A stretch of 64,000 nucleotides of DNA from a bacterium (GCA_024226515.1 JAAELQ010000067.1:45153-109152), one strand, 5' to 3'. Positions 29,501-37,321 are shown, numbered from the stretch's first letter. A program made the numbers and translations. The notes: generated by a model from the sequence alone, not told the origin.

Positions 29501-29972
29501 TGTGCCGGGACCAGAGTGTGTTTCCCAGGAAGACGTGCGCCGCCGCCTGACCCGCGAGGTGCCCCCGGGCCCGGTACTGCTCGAGCGCCTCCCGGTACCT
29601 CTTCTCCGCTTTCTCGTATTCCGTGCGAAAGAAGTCGACGTGCCCCAGCCCGTACTCGAGCCCCGGACCCGGCCGGCCGCGCGCCAGCATGCGCTCCTCG
29701 GCCTCGTCGAACCTCTGGGAGTTGCGGTACTCGCTCACGATCAGGGCGAACACGTAGGGGTGATCCGGATCGATCGACGCCATGCGATCCAGGACGGCGA
29801 AGGCGTCGTCGATCTTCCCGGCGGCCTGGAGCTCGAAGAACTCGGTCTCCAGGTGCCGGATCTCGCGCTGGATCGCCACGGGGTCGGCACGCTCGTCCGC
29901 CCATCCGACGGACAGTGCGGCGCACGCCAGCAGCACCAGAGTCGAGACGTGCCTTCTTCCTCTGCCCACCAT
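26589..29972 (-). CDS. TPR-repeat protein with C-terminal CHAT (caspase-like) protease domain
   Basis: This 1127-residue protein has an N-terminal export signal (HVSTLVLLACAALSVGWA) that also fits a lipobox (LLAC, Cys17). Residues about 35-720 are tandem TPR-like helical repeats (AEERM, YREALEQYRARG, ALNNVGLIYYEMG). The C-terminal CHAT domain carries the expected dyad: H964 in VHFATHGW and C1011 in VLSACRSG. CHAT proteins are caspase/separase-like proteases, often activated by partners bound to the TPRs. Here the export signal would place the protease outside the cytoplasm. A GTG six bases upstream is in frame, but the ATG at 29972 follows TATTCT by exactly 6 bases, so a leaderless start is preferred. 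It overlaps the zf-HC2 gene by 4 bases. Confidence 0.86.
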   Translation of the reverse strand: MVGRGRRHVSTLVLLACAALSVGWADERADPVAIQREIRHLETEFFELQAAGKIDDAFAVLDRMASIDPDHPYVFALIVSEYRNSQRFDEAEERMLARGRPGPGLEYGLGHVDFFRTEYEKAEKRYREALEQYRARGHLAGQAAAHVFLGNTLWSRHKSSGYEDCVREYRKARDLFEQLEDPGGVAQALSRLATVQQATRRYDEAERSARDAVGYAEQSGDFTALGRAWKKVGEVLVADGREAEAVKEYERALEVQRRWNDRPGELATLMHLSGIYTKRDRDPHAESVLLEAVRLARVLGDRDSEVRARTKLAGHYETVGREREAIAQLRRVLEDPSAFRSRYKEPRARYQLGELLFDLGELAAAGHELELAAASASRVEFTSVEADVRTRLATILISNGSFARALVQQLRALELYRSRKSGTADEISALNNVGLIYYEMGVFDSAERYLGEGLKLAVELDDRARESLLRQNLALTLSEQGRLDESLDQQLRAIAPLEEIDDPRMLAFGRTNAAATLWRLGRKERASELLQAALTSFRDPAYRSAAGEGLVLNLLGDFAKQEGELDRALSHYRDARDIARDHGASVQLGRALYSRAELYRRTSRPDQALTEYREALEVHERMRSRTGTGEFKMRYISGSAELYERAISAQVDLENSPAPETFRLVEQAGARSLSDSLAESHADVDLSLPPDLAQKQRAMIDLVGTSYRDFVAAGDAETREAARRKLGEADERLQAFELTLRQAAPQYADVVYSDPITLRDVQRLLRDDETLLRYYVGEFIALLWVVDRKGARVSRLASPDELARRVERFSSAARRPDARAESVTAAAADLAAELLPSGIAPGRRLVVVPDGPLHYVPFEALRRDGRSLIEDHEIVSVPSVTVLDLLRDTPGSTAPAGFLGVGDPIPSSEDTRFGPLPFSRQALGRIAGLFPDERTAVVTGKQANRQRVLNELERDYRLVHFATHGWLDDDTPKYYGLRLSSTAGDGSGDFLTLNDIFGLRLTSDLVVLSACRSGLGEQLRGEGLVGLTRAFLYAGARSLVVSLWNVNDRSTAELMEAFYRELATGRSIPAALRHAKLGFIRSEVPALRRPYRWAPFVLIGDPGPVGVGLNPSAELRTNPVLSEPESP

Positions 29973-29984
29973 CCTCACAGAATA
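29973..29984 (-). promoter_or_regulatory. Leaderless-type -10 box before the CHAT gene
   Basis: On the minus strand TATTCT (29984-29979) is followed by 6 bases and the ATG at 29972. No ribosome binding site precedes the ATG. This fits a TANNNT -10 element with transcription starting at or next to the start codon. Confidence 0.5.
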
Positions 29985-30030
29985 CGCCTATCCCGTTGCG
30001 GGGCAATGCACGATCGGTGTCCGATTTCTT

Positions 30031-30059
30031 TGAACCTCGCGTCGGATCCGACGACTATT
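30031..30059 (+). promoter_or_regulatory. ECF-like promoter box (TGAACC-N16-GACT)
   Basis: TGAACC at 30031-30036, 16 bases, then GACTATT at 30053-30059, 115 bases before the start at 30168. It lies between the divergent CHAT gene and the secreted protein gene. Confidence 0.6.
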
Positions 30060-30167
30060 GCGAATCGGTTCGGTGTGCCTTGGAGAGTGGTGGCGAACGG
30101 CGTACATTTACTCTCCCCGCCGGGGCGCGTGGCCCGTCATCACCGGCCACTCGAGGAGGTAGGCGAG

Positions 30168-30995
30168 ATGAGATTTCGGAATCGAGGAATGTCGTGGATT
30201 GCGCTGATCGCTCTGACGGCGCTGATGATGAGTATTTCCGGTGCGCTCGCCGGCGACGGCGAGGGGGGCGGGACGCCGCTCGATCCCGAAGGGGACAAGC
30301 CCGACGGCAACTGCGACCCAGGCGAGCCGGAATGCGACGAAGACGGCGTAGGCGACTTCGGACACGGTGATCAGCTCAGCGCCGAGTGCCAGTACATTCC
30401 CGCGCCGCCCGGTGGGTACACCACGCCGCAGGAGGAGTATGGCGATTGCATCGAGGGCAGCTTGGTGGCGGGCGCGCCGGCGGGCTACACCTTCACGCAG
30501 GACGGGACGCAGACGGACGTGTCTCACGACACGAACGACGTCGAGAGCGTCTGCATCGAGACTACGGATCCGGAGTTCTTCGGCGCCCACCTGTGGCTCG
30601 AAACGGACGGGCGGATGGCGCTGATCCGTGAGTTCGGTGCGCCGTCCACGGACGCCACGTACACGATGCATCTCGAGTTCTCGGACACCAACGCGTCGGG
30701 AATCGACGGCATCGTCAGCGAGTCCTTCGACTTCGGCCAGGGGACCCGCTACACCACGGCGACGGCACTGAACGACCAGATCGCCAAGGTGCTCGACGTG
30801 GCCTACTCGGCGGAGATCCGCGACAACACAGGCGGACCCTCCTACATCGCCGTGACCGACAGCGGTTCGGGCAACGGCATCATCGACATGAAGGTCTGGT
30901 CGGACGACCCCGCGCTCACGGGCGACATTCACATGTCGCTGGAGGCCGAGGGCACCCAGACGGAACCGGACTGCGGCGTCGCGCCGACGAACTAA
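30168..30995 (+). CDS. Secreted protein of unknown function
   Basis: This 275-residue protein begins at the ATG at 30168, preceded by CGAGGAGG, and has a signal peptide (ALIALTALMMSISGALAG). The frame is open upstream inside the CHAT region, but that part lacks a start with a ribosome binding site. The mature N-terminus is acidic and Gly/Pro-rich (CDPGEPECDEDG). The rest looks like a beta-sandwich (ATYTMHLEFSDTNAS, SYIAVTDSGSGNGIIDM). I recognise no family. It lies between the CHAT gene and the ECF sigma gene, has an ECF-like box upstream, and its stop overlaps the convergent sigma gene stop (CTAA). It is thus a strong candidate target of that sigma factor. Confidence 0.75.
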   Translation: MRFRNRGMSWIALIALTALMMSISGALAGDGEGGGTPLDPEGDKPDGNCDPGEPECDEDGVGDFGHGDQLSAECQYIPAPPGGYTTPQEEYGDCIEGSLVAGAPAGYTFTQDGTQTDVSHDTNDVESVCIETTDPEFFGAHLWLETDGRMALIREFGAPSTDATYTMHLEFSDTNASGIDGIVSESFDFGQGTRYTTATALNDQIAKVLDVAYSAEIRDNTGGPSYIAVTDSGSGNGIIDMKVWSDDPALTGDIHMSLEAEGTQTEPDCGVAPTN

Positions 30996-31576
30996 CCGCG
31001 ACGCTCGAGTAAACGAAGCCGGCGCAGGGCGGAAGCCGCCTTGCGCCGGCAATGCCACATCCGCGACTTCACCGTCCCCGGCGGAACCCCCAGCGTCTCC
31101 GCCACGGTTTCGTACGGCAGCTCATCCAGGAAGACGAGCTTCCATAGCCGGCGACATTCCTCCGGCAACGCCATCACCACCTGGTGCGCCAGGCTCGCCC
31201 GCTCGTGGGACGCGACCGTGCGGTACGGATTGTCGTCGGTGCGCGGCTCGTTCCCCTCCTCGACCGACTCCGAGATCGCGCGATCGCGGTACAGCGTCCG
31301 CAGACGAGTGATCGCCGTGCGGTGCGCGATGCGCGACACGTACGTTCGGAGACTCGCGCGTCCCTCGAAGCGCCCGGCGCGCAGCCCGCCGAGCAGGCGC
31401 TGGTGCGCGTTCTGGCACAGATCCTCGTGCTCTCCGGCCAGCCTCGGATAGTGCCGCCGCAGATCCGACAGGATCCACTCGCCGACGCGCCGGAACGCGT
31501 CGCCGCGTCCGTCCACGTAGCCTTCGATGAGGGCCGCGTCCTCATCCGAAACGAACGCGTCGTTGTTTTGAACCAA
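30992..31576 (-). CDS. ECF-family RNA polymerase sigma factor
   Basis: This 194-residue protein has region 2 (EDLCQNAHQRLLGGL, SLRTYVSRIAHRTAITRLR) and region 4 with its helix-turn-helix (LPYETVAETLGVPPGTVKSRMW). That is the minimal two-domain ECF form of usual length. I chose the TTG at 31576, preceded by GGAG, because a perfect TATAAT lies just upstream at 31603-31598. An ATG at 31642 in the same frame would put that box inside the gene and lengthen the protein beyond the usual size. The zf-HC2 protein at 25798-26592 is the only anti-sigma candidate in the window. The 3' end overlaps the secreted-protein gene. It is divergent from the AraC-type gene. Confidence 0.82.
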   Translation of the reverse strand: MVQNNDAFVSDEDAALIEGYVDGRGDAFRRVGEWILSDLRRHYPRLAGEHEDLCQNAHQRLLGGLRAGRFEGRASLRTYVSRIAHRTAITRLRTLYRDRAISESVEEGNEPRTDDNPYRTVASHERASLAHQVVMALPEECRRLWKLVFLDELPYETVAETLGVPPGTVKSRMWHCRRKAASALRRLRLLERRG

Positions 31577-31597
31577 CCTTGCTATCTCCGCGACTGG
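31569..31597 (+). promoter_or_regulatory. ECF-like promoter box upstream of the AraC-type gene
   Basis: TGAACC at 31569-31574, 17 bases, then GACTGG at 31592-31597, 49 bases before the ATG at 31641. It overlaps the start region of the divergent ECF sigma gene, so the two transcription units would influence each other. Confidence 0.45.
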
Positions 31598-31603
31598 ATT
31601 ATA
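31598..31603 (-). promoter_or_regulatory. Consensus -10 box for the ECF sigma gene
   Basis: The minus strand reads TATAAT, 21 bases before the TTG start at 31576. I see no clear -35 element at 16-18 bases. The box overlaps the + strand ECF-like promoter, giving a compact divergent control region. Confidence 0.45.
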
Positions 31604-31640
31604 CGACGACGCTTCGGATCGCACAGGAGACGGCACGACC

Positions 31641-32015
31641 ATGTCGAAGGACACCCGAGGACACAAGTTCAACGAACACGCTCTGGAGTACCACCTTCGA
31701 CTCCGGCGCGTTCGCGAGCATCTGGAGAGCGACATCACGAAGGCGCTGTCTGCCGACGAGGCGGCGACGATCGCCGGCCTCAGCGTCAACTACTTCTCCA
31801 CGTACTTCCGGTCCAGGGTCGGGCTTCGCTTCGGCGAGTGGCAACGCATGGTCCGGATCGAGTCCGCGCTGCGCCACCTGCAGACCTCGGATTACCCGAT
31901 CACGCGGGTGGCCGCGCTGGTGGGCTACGCCTCGCTGCGGAGCTTCGAACGCGCGTTCAAGCAAACGACCGGGACCACGCCCGTCGAGTACAGGCGACTC
32001 GTTCTCCAGAGATAG
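31641..32015 (+). CDS. Small AraC-type DNA-binding protein (HTH domain only)
   Basis: This 124-residue protein consists almost entirely of an AraC/XylS helix-turn-helix domain. The first helix-turn-helix reads LSADEAATIAGLSVNYFSTY and the second includes YPITRVAALVGYASLRSFERA. The family signature ends FKQTTGTTPVEYRR. The usual ligand-binding N-terminal domain is missing, so activity would be set by amount or by a partner protein. AGGAGA lies 10 bases before the ATG. It is divergent from the ECF sigma gene and 106 bases upstream of the arginine deiminase-like gene, with which it may form an operon. Confidence 0.85.
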   Translation: MSKDTRGHKFNEHALEYHLRLRRVREHLESDITKALSADEAATIAGLSVNYFSTYFRSRVGLRFGEWQRMVRIESALRHLQTSDYPITRVAALVGYASLRSFERAFKQTTGTTPVEYRRLVLQR

Positions 32016-32121
32016 GGGCGCTCCGCCGCGCCGATCAATCCGGACCCCGTCGGCCCCCTCGCCGGTTGCCCGGAGCGGGGTTTCCCGGTACGTTCCAGGT
32101 TCTCGAATCGGGCGGAACCAC

Positions 32122-35007
32122 GTGCAATACACACCCAAGATCATCCGTATCGCCGGCCTGTTCGTCTGTCTGGGCCTGACGACCGTCACCCCGACCGGCG
32201 AGCCGGAGGAGGGCGCCTTCCTGCCGATCGGCCTGACCGCCGACGAGCTGACCCGCCTGCACGAGATCGGCCGGGACCACCGCGGCACTCCGCCACCCGT
32301 CGGGGCGATCCGCAACCCGGCCGAGTGGGAGCCGTCCGAGGGCGTCCTGGTGCGCTGGCCGCTGGGCGTCCCGGTCGGCCTGATCGCGGAGATGTCCGAG
32401 GACGTCGTCGTGACCACCGTGGTCGGCAACGCGTCCCAGGAGACGTCCGCGTTCAACACCTACTCGGCGAACGGCGTCAACATGGCCAACGTCGAGTTCC
32501 TCCTCGCGCCGACCAACAGCATCTGGATCCGCGACTACGGTCCGTGGTTCGTGTACCGCGACCAGGATCTCGCCATCGTCGACCACGTGTACAACCGTCC
32601 GCGCCCGCTGGACGACGTGGTTCCGGCAGAACTCGGCACCGCCTGGGGCCTGGACGTCTACGGGATGGATCTGATCCACACCGGCGGCAACCACATGTCG
32701 GACGGGCTGGGCATGTCGATGTCCACCGAACTGGTCACGCTGGAGAATCCGGCGCTGAACCAGGCGCAGATCGACCAGTTCATGCTGGACTACCTCGGCA
32801 ACGACTACACCGTCCTGTCCTATGTCCAGTCCGGCGGGATCCACCACATCGACACCTGGGCCAAGTTCCTCGGTCCGTCGACGGTGATGGTCAAGGACGT
32901 CGCGCCGAGCCATCCGACGTACGACGAGCTGAACGCTCGAGCGGCGTTCCTCGCGCAGCAGACCTCGCCCTGGGGCGTGCCGTACGAGGTGGTGCGCGTC
33001 TACTGCCCTTCCGGAACCTACTACACCAACTCGCTGATCCTGAACGACAAGGTGCTGGTCCCGTTGTTCGGCAGCAGCTGGGACGACGACGCGCTGCAAA
33101 CCTATGCCGACGCCATGCCGGGGTACGAGGTGCTGGGCTTCACCGGCTCGTGGGCTACCGAGGATGCGCTGCACTGCCGGACGATGGGCGTTCCCGACCG
33201 GCACGTGTTGCAGATCGACCACGTGCCGTACCGCACCGAGGACATCACGACCGGAGACTACGAGATCATCGCCGAGATCGTCCCCCACTCGGGCACGAGC
33301 CTGCAGCCCGGCCAGCTCACGATCCACTACAGCGTCGACGGCGGGACCTGGCAAGAGACGCCGTTAACCGCGACGCCCCAACCGAACACGTACAGCGGCA
33401 CGATTCCCGCGCAGCCGGAGGACGCGGTCGTTTCGTACTACCTCGAAGCCGCCGACGGCTCGGGCCGCGTCGAGACCCATCCGTACATCGGACAGGCCTG
33501 GGCGCACGAGTTCACGGCCACCTGCCCGCTCAACCCGATCGTGGACGTCGTGGCCGACGGCTCGACCTGGGTCTGCCCGGGAACGTCGCGACTGCTGCAG
33601 GCGAACGTGACCGGAGGCGCCGGTCCGTTCGGCTATCAGTGGCTTCGCGACGGCGTCGAGATTGCCGGTGCGACGGACGCCACGTACCTCGCCGCCGAGG
33701 GCGACTCGCACCTCTACAACTGTCGTGTATCGGGGGACGGCTGCTCCGCACCGCGCACCGATGACCAGGACCTGCAACTCGACTGGCGGGCCGAACCGGT
33801 CTTCGGCGGTCTGGGCTCCGCGTCGAACGGCCAGACCGGCACCTGCACGATCGACCTGACCTGGGACGCCGCGTTCCTCCCCTGCGGCGACGACGCAACC
33901 TACAGCGTCTACCGCTCGACGGACGCAGGGTTCACCCCCGACGCGAGTAATCGCGTCGCCGTGGTCGCGGGAACCGGGTTCGCCGACGCCGCGGACCTGT
34001 CGCACGGCGTCGAGGTGCACTACGCCGTTCGCGCACGGGACCCGAACACGGGCCTCGAGGACGACAACACGCTGCGGCTATCGGCGGTTCCGACCGACTC
34101 GGGCGCACAGACGACCCCGTTCTCGGAGGACTTCGAGAACGGTGCGACCTGGCTCGACTGGACGACCACCTTCGGCCCCGGTCCGCACTCCGACGGAAGC
34201 TGGAAGAGCTCGAGCGCCGCCGCGCAACGTCCGCCGAACAGCAGCGGCAGCTACGCGCTGGTCGACTCCGATGCCTTCGGCCCGGGGACGACGACCTCGA
34301 CGGACCTGATCTCTCCGACGATCGACCTCGGCGGGACCGAACTGATCTCGGTGACGCTCGAGTACGACCTGTACTACCGCTATCGAGACGGCGACGACAC
34401 CGGCGTCGAGGTGTACGACGGAACGCAGTGGCAAACGGTCTGGACCGCCCCCGCCGCCGACGTGCAGGCACACCACGCCTGGGACGTCACCGGGTACGCG
34501 GCGGGCAACCCCGACTTTGCCGTTCGCTTCCGCTACCAGAACGCGGCCCACGACTACTGGTTCGCGGTGGACAACGTTTTGCTGCGCGGAGAAGAGCCGG
34601 GGCTCTGTGCGGCCGGCAGCGTTCCGGTCGTAACGGTTCCGGACGGCACCGAGGCCGGAACCTCACCGCTGCTGGCCGCCCGCAGCGAGGCCGGCGTCGA
34701 GCTCACCTGGGACGTGGCGACGCCCGACTGCGCGTCGTCCGGCTACCACCTCATCTGGGGCCGGGGCGCCGACGTGACTTCGCTGGGCATCTCGGGATCG
34801 GATTGCACGCTCGACGCGTCGGGGAGTCATCTCTGGACCGCTGCGCCCGATTCCCCCGGAGACTGGATCTGGTTCCTCGTGGTCGCCGACGACGGGGCGG
34901 GGACCGAAGGCGGCTGGGGCGCCGGACCCGGCGCGGCCGAGCGCAGCCTGGACCCCTCCGGAGAATGCGGTGCGGTGGTCCTGCTGCCGGGAGCGTGCGT
35001 CCCCTGA
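32122..35007 (+). CDS. Secreted peptidyl-arginine/agmatine deiminase-like protein with C-terminal repeats
   Basis: This 961-residue protein starts at the GTG at 32122, which gives a signal peptide (IRIAGLFVCLGLTTV); the longer open frame upstream overlaps the AraC gene in another phase. The deiminase fold is clear: WIRDYGPW, HTGGNHMSDG, HHIDTWAKF, YTNSLILND and the catalytic Cys C352 in ALHCRTMG, as in the Porphyromonas-type peptidylarginine deiminase/agmatine deiminase superfamily. It would convert arginine residues or guanidino compounds to citrulline-type products outside the cell. After about residue 380 come Ig/fibronectin-like domains, a beta-sandwich with FSEDFENGATW near 680, and the shared C-terminal module. 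No strong ribosome binding site precedes the GTG. Confidence 0.85.
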   Translation: MQYTPKIIRIAGLFVCLGLTTVTPTGEPEEGAFLPIGLTADELTRLHEIGRDHRGTPPPVGAIRNPAEWEPSEGVLVRWPLGVPVGLIAEMSEDVVVTTVVGNASQETSAFNTYSANGVNMANVEFLLAPTNSIWIRDYGPWFVYRDQDLAIVDHVYNRPRPLDDVVPAELGTAWGLDVYGMDLIHTGGNHMSDGLGMSMSTELVTLENPALNQAQIDQFMLDYLGNDYTVLSYVQSGGIHHIDTWAKFLGPSTVMVKDVAPSHPTYDELNARAAFLAQQTSPWGVPYEVVRVYCPSGTYYTNSLILNDKVLVPLFGSSWDDDALQTYADAMPGYEVLGFTGSWATEDALHCRTMGVPDRHVLQIDHVPYRTEDITTGDYEIIAEIVPHSGTSLQPGQLTIHYSVDGGTWQETPLTATPQPNTYSGTIPAQPEDAVVSYYLEAADGSGRVETHPYIGQAWAHEFTATCPLNPIVDVVADGSTWVCPGTSRLLQANVTGGAGPFGYQWLRDGVEIAGATDATYLAAEGDSHLYNCRVSGDGCSAPRTDDQDLQLDWRAEPVFGGLGSASNGQTGTCTIDLTWDAAFLPCGDDATYSVYRSTDAGFTPDASNRVAVVAGTGFADAADLSHGVEVHYAVRARDPNTGLEDDNTLRLSAVPTDSGAQTTPFSEDFENGATWLDWTTTFGPGPHSDGSWKSSSAAAQRPPNSSGSYALVDSDAFGPGTTTSTDLISPTIDLGGTELISVTLEYDLYYRYRDGDDTGVEVYDGTQWQTVWTAPAADVQAHHAWDVTGYAAGNPDFAVRFRYQNAAHDYWFAVDNVLLRGEEPGLCAAGSVPVVTVPDGTEAGTSPLLAARSEAGVELTWDVATPDCASSGYHLIWGRGADVTSLGISGSDCTLDASGSHLWTAAPDSPGDWIWFLVVADDGAGTEGGWGAGPGAAERSLDPSGECGAVVLLPGACVP

Positions 35008-35030
35008 ATCCTCGATGCGGGTCGTCGCGA

Positions 35031-37226
35031 CTAGCGTGACGCCGCGTCGTCCGACACCAGCTCGATCCGCTCGTGAAACTCGAAGTCCATCCGGCGCACG
35101 ACCTCGGCGCGCGGATGCGCTTCGCCGGACTCGACCTCCGCGGATCCCCCGGGCGTATCGAACACCAGCAGGCTGTTCGCGTAGTAGCCGAGCACGCGTG
35201 CGTTGCTCAGCGCCGCGGCGCTGTTGCCGTAGTACACGGTCACGCCGCCGTGCGACACGTCGGGATGGTGCACCGTCAGGAACACCGCCTCGCGCGGCGC
35301 AGCGTAGGCCTGGCCCTCGATGGTGAAGCCGCTGTCGTTCCAGCTCACCGGACAGCGCGTGCGCGCCAGCAGGTCGCGTACCGGCGGGTGGCGCACCGCG
35401 TCGCCCAGGACCAGCACGCTGTTGCCGCCCAGATCGTCCGCGTCGACCTCGGACGCGGAGCGCACGGTGATCTCGCGATCCTCGTCCGAACGGTGGGCGT
35501 CGAGCACGACGCCGTAACCCTCGGCCAGCTCTCCCTCCGGGACGACGACGAGCAGCTCGTCGGCGCGCCGCGTGAGGCTGGAGGTCGGCATGACCTCGTC
35601 GAGCTTCAGCCTGCGGAACAGGTGGTAGTCCGGGTCCAGCTCCACGGCGGTCGGCCCCGTCGGTTCGCAGGGCAGCTCGACCCGGTCGACCGGCGAGTCG
35701 ATCGTGACCACGACGTCCTCGCTTCGCGCGCCGTAGTGCAGACGTAGCGGAACGTCGAGCTCGAATTCGGTCTCGCCCTGCGAGATGGTGAGCGACATCC
35801 GGTCGCTGCCCGGCGTGTGTTCGGCGTCGACCAGTTCGAGCAGCGGCGCGCCGGAGCCGCGGACCCACTGCTCGAAGAAGTCGTCCAGCTCGACGCCGGC
35901 CTCTTGCTCGAACACCTGCTGCAGGTCGTCCCACGACGCGAAGCGTCCCATCCGCTGCGCGGTCAATCGTCGCAGCCCGGCGAACATCGCATCCTGACCG
36001 ATCTTGCGCGCCAGCATGTGAAACACCGCGGCCGACTTCTGATAGCCGATGCCACGGCCCGCCCCTTCGTCGAGACCGAAGCTGCCCAACGGCTTGTCGT
36101 TCTCGGTTTCGATGGCGCTGAGGAAGTTCGACTGGTTGCGACGTTGCTTGCGCGCACCCGTGTCGTCCTCGTCCAGGACGAACCCGTAGTAGTTGCCCAT
36201 GTAACTGGCCAGACCCTCGCACCAGTTGCCGTCGCGCGGGTCGACGAAGATCCCGTTGCCGTACCAGTTGTGCAGCAGCTCGTGATCCAGGTAGCCGTGT
36301 CGGCGGTACTGCCTGTACTGGCTGAGCTGGCTGCCGGCGATCTGCGTGCAGGTGGGAAACGCGAAGCCCGAGCTGAAGAACGCCTCGAGCACCGTGAATT
36401 CACGGAACGGATACGGACCGATCAGCTCCTCGTAGCGCTCGAGGTACTCCGCGGACGCATCCAGAATGTCTGCCGCGACGTCGCCCTTGCCGGGGGCGAG
36501 CACCGCGTGCAGCTCCACGTCACCGTGAGTCCGGCTGCTGCGCTCGAGCGGTCCTCCGAGCAGCACCAGTCCGTCGAGAGGGAACGGGCTGCTCCACTGA
36601 AGGGCGCCGTCGCCGCGGTCTTCATCGCGCTCGACACCGGCGACCAGCTCGAAGCCCTCGAGCGGCTGGGCGAACAGCGTGTAGTCGGCGAGTCCGAGCG
36701 CCGGATCGTGATCGGCGGGAAACTCGACGCGCGGATACCAGTAACCCCTGGGCGACAGGTAGAGCCCCTCTTCAGCCACATGCGCGGAGACGCCGAAGTT
36801 GTGAACCTCACCGTCTTCCTCGCCGGCCGCGACGTCCTGGTGCAGCTGCCCGCGATAGGCCAGCGTCAAGCTCAGCTCGTCGGTCGGTCCGTCGAAGATC
36901 AGGCGGTGCCGCGTCGGCGCGACCCCCGACTCTGCGGACGTTCGACCCCGGCGAGACTTGCGCGTTCGCAGCGTGGCACCCTGCACCTCCAGCGAGCCGA
37001 CGTCGAGGTCCGGGTGCAACAACAGCTCGACCCGCTCGCGCTTACCCTGCGGCCGGGCAGGAACCGGCTCGAGATCGATCGAGACGTCCGCTTCCAGCGT
37101 GTGCGTCGCCGGCTCGAGCCGGGCGTCGACCTCGTAGCGCACCGGGCGCACGGTCGAGCGGAACGGCGCGCAGCCCACGACGACCAGCGCGGCCAGCAGC
37201 AGTCCGACGGCAGAGTGCCTTCTCAT
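35031..37226 (-). CDS. Lipoprotein M1-like zinc aminopeptidase
   Basis: This 731-residue protein starts at the ATG at 37226, chosen because it gives a lipoprotein signal (LLLAALVVVGC, lipobox VVGC) and is preceded by GAGAGA. Residues about 25-260 form an M1-type N-terminal beta domain. The zinc site is H315-E-L-L-H319 with E337 in NWCEGLASY; the spacing between second His and Glu is one residue shorter than in classical M1 enzymes (17 instead of 18). An aromatic GYQKSAAVFHML segment fits the M1 fold. The C-terminal part (about 530-731) is alpha/beta and resembles no catalytic domain I know. It probably trims peptides at the outer face of the membrane. It converges with the deiminase gene. Confidence 0.85.
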   Translation of the reverse strand: MRRHSAVGLLLAALVVVGCAPFRSTVRPVRYEVDARLEPATHTLEADVSIDLEPVPARPQGKRERVELLLHPDLDVGSLEVQGATLRTRKSRRGRTSAESGVAPTRHRLIFDGPTDELSLTLAYRGQLHQDVAAGEEDGEVHNFGVSAHVAEEGLYLSPRGYWYPRVEFPADHDPALGLADYTLFAQPLEGFELVAGVERDEDRGDGALQWSSPFPLDGLVLLGGPLERSSRTHGDVELHAVLAPGKGDVAADILDASAEYLERYEELIGPYPFREFTVLEAFFSSGFAFPTCTQIAGSQLSQYRQYRRHGYLDHELLHNWYGNGIFVDPRDGNWCEGLASYMGNYYGFVLDEDDTGARKQRRNQSNFLSAIETENDKPLGSFGLDEGAGRGIGYQKSAAVFHMLARKIGQDAMFAGLRRLTAQRMGRFASWDDLQQVFEQEAGVELDDFFEQWVRGSGAPLLELVDAEHTPGSDRMSLTISQGETEFELDVPLRLHYGARSEDVVVTIDSPVDRVELPCEPTGPTAVELDPDYHLFRRLKLDEVMPTSSLTRRADELLVVVPEGELAEGYGVVLDAHRSDEDREITVRSASEVDADDLGGNSVLVLGDAVRHPPVRDLLARTRCPVSWNDSGFTIEGQAYAAPREAVFLTVHHPDVSHGGVTVYYGNSAAALSNARVLGYYANSLLVFDTPGGSAEVESGEAHPRAEVVRRMDFEFHERIELVSDDAASR

Positions 37227-37267
37227 GTCTCTCTCGATCGAAGCGTGACGCATTTTCCGCTCAACAT

Positions 37268-37295
37268 AAAAAAGGGCGCCCACTCGGGGCGCCCT
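37268..37295 (-). terminator. Rho-independent terminator of the RRM gene
   Basis: On the minus strand AGGGCGCCC pairs with GGGCGCCCT around a 5-base loop and is followed directly by a run of T residues (the + strand has six A at 37268-37273). It lies 27 bases after the RRM gene stop and is the clearest intrinsic terminator in the window. Confidence 0.85.
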
Positions 37296-37321
37296 GTCTA
37301 ACTCAGTCGAATTGCGATCGG

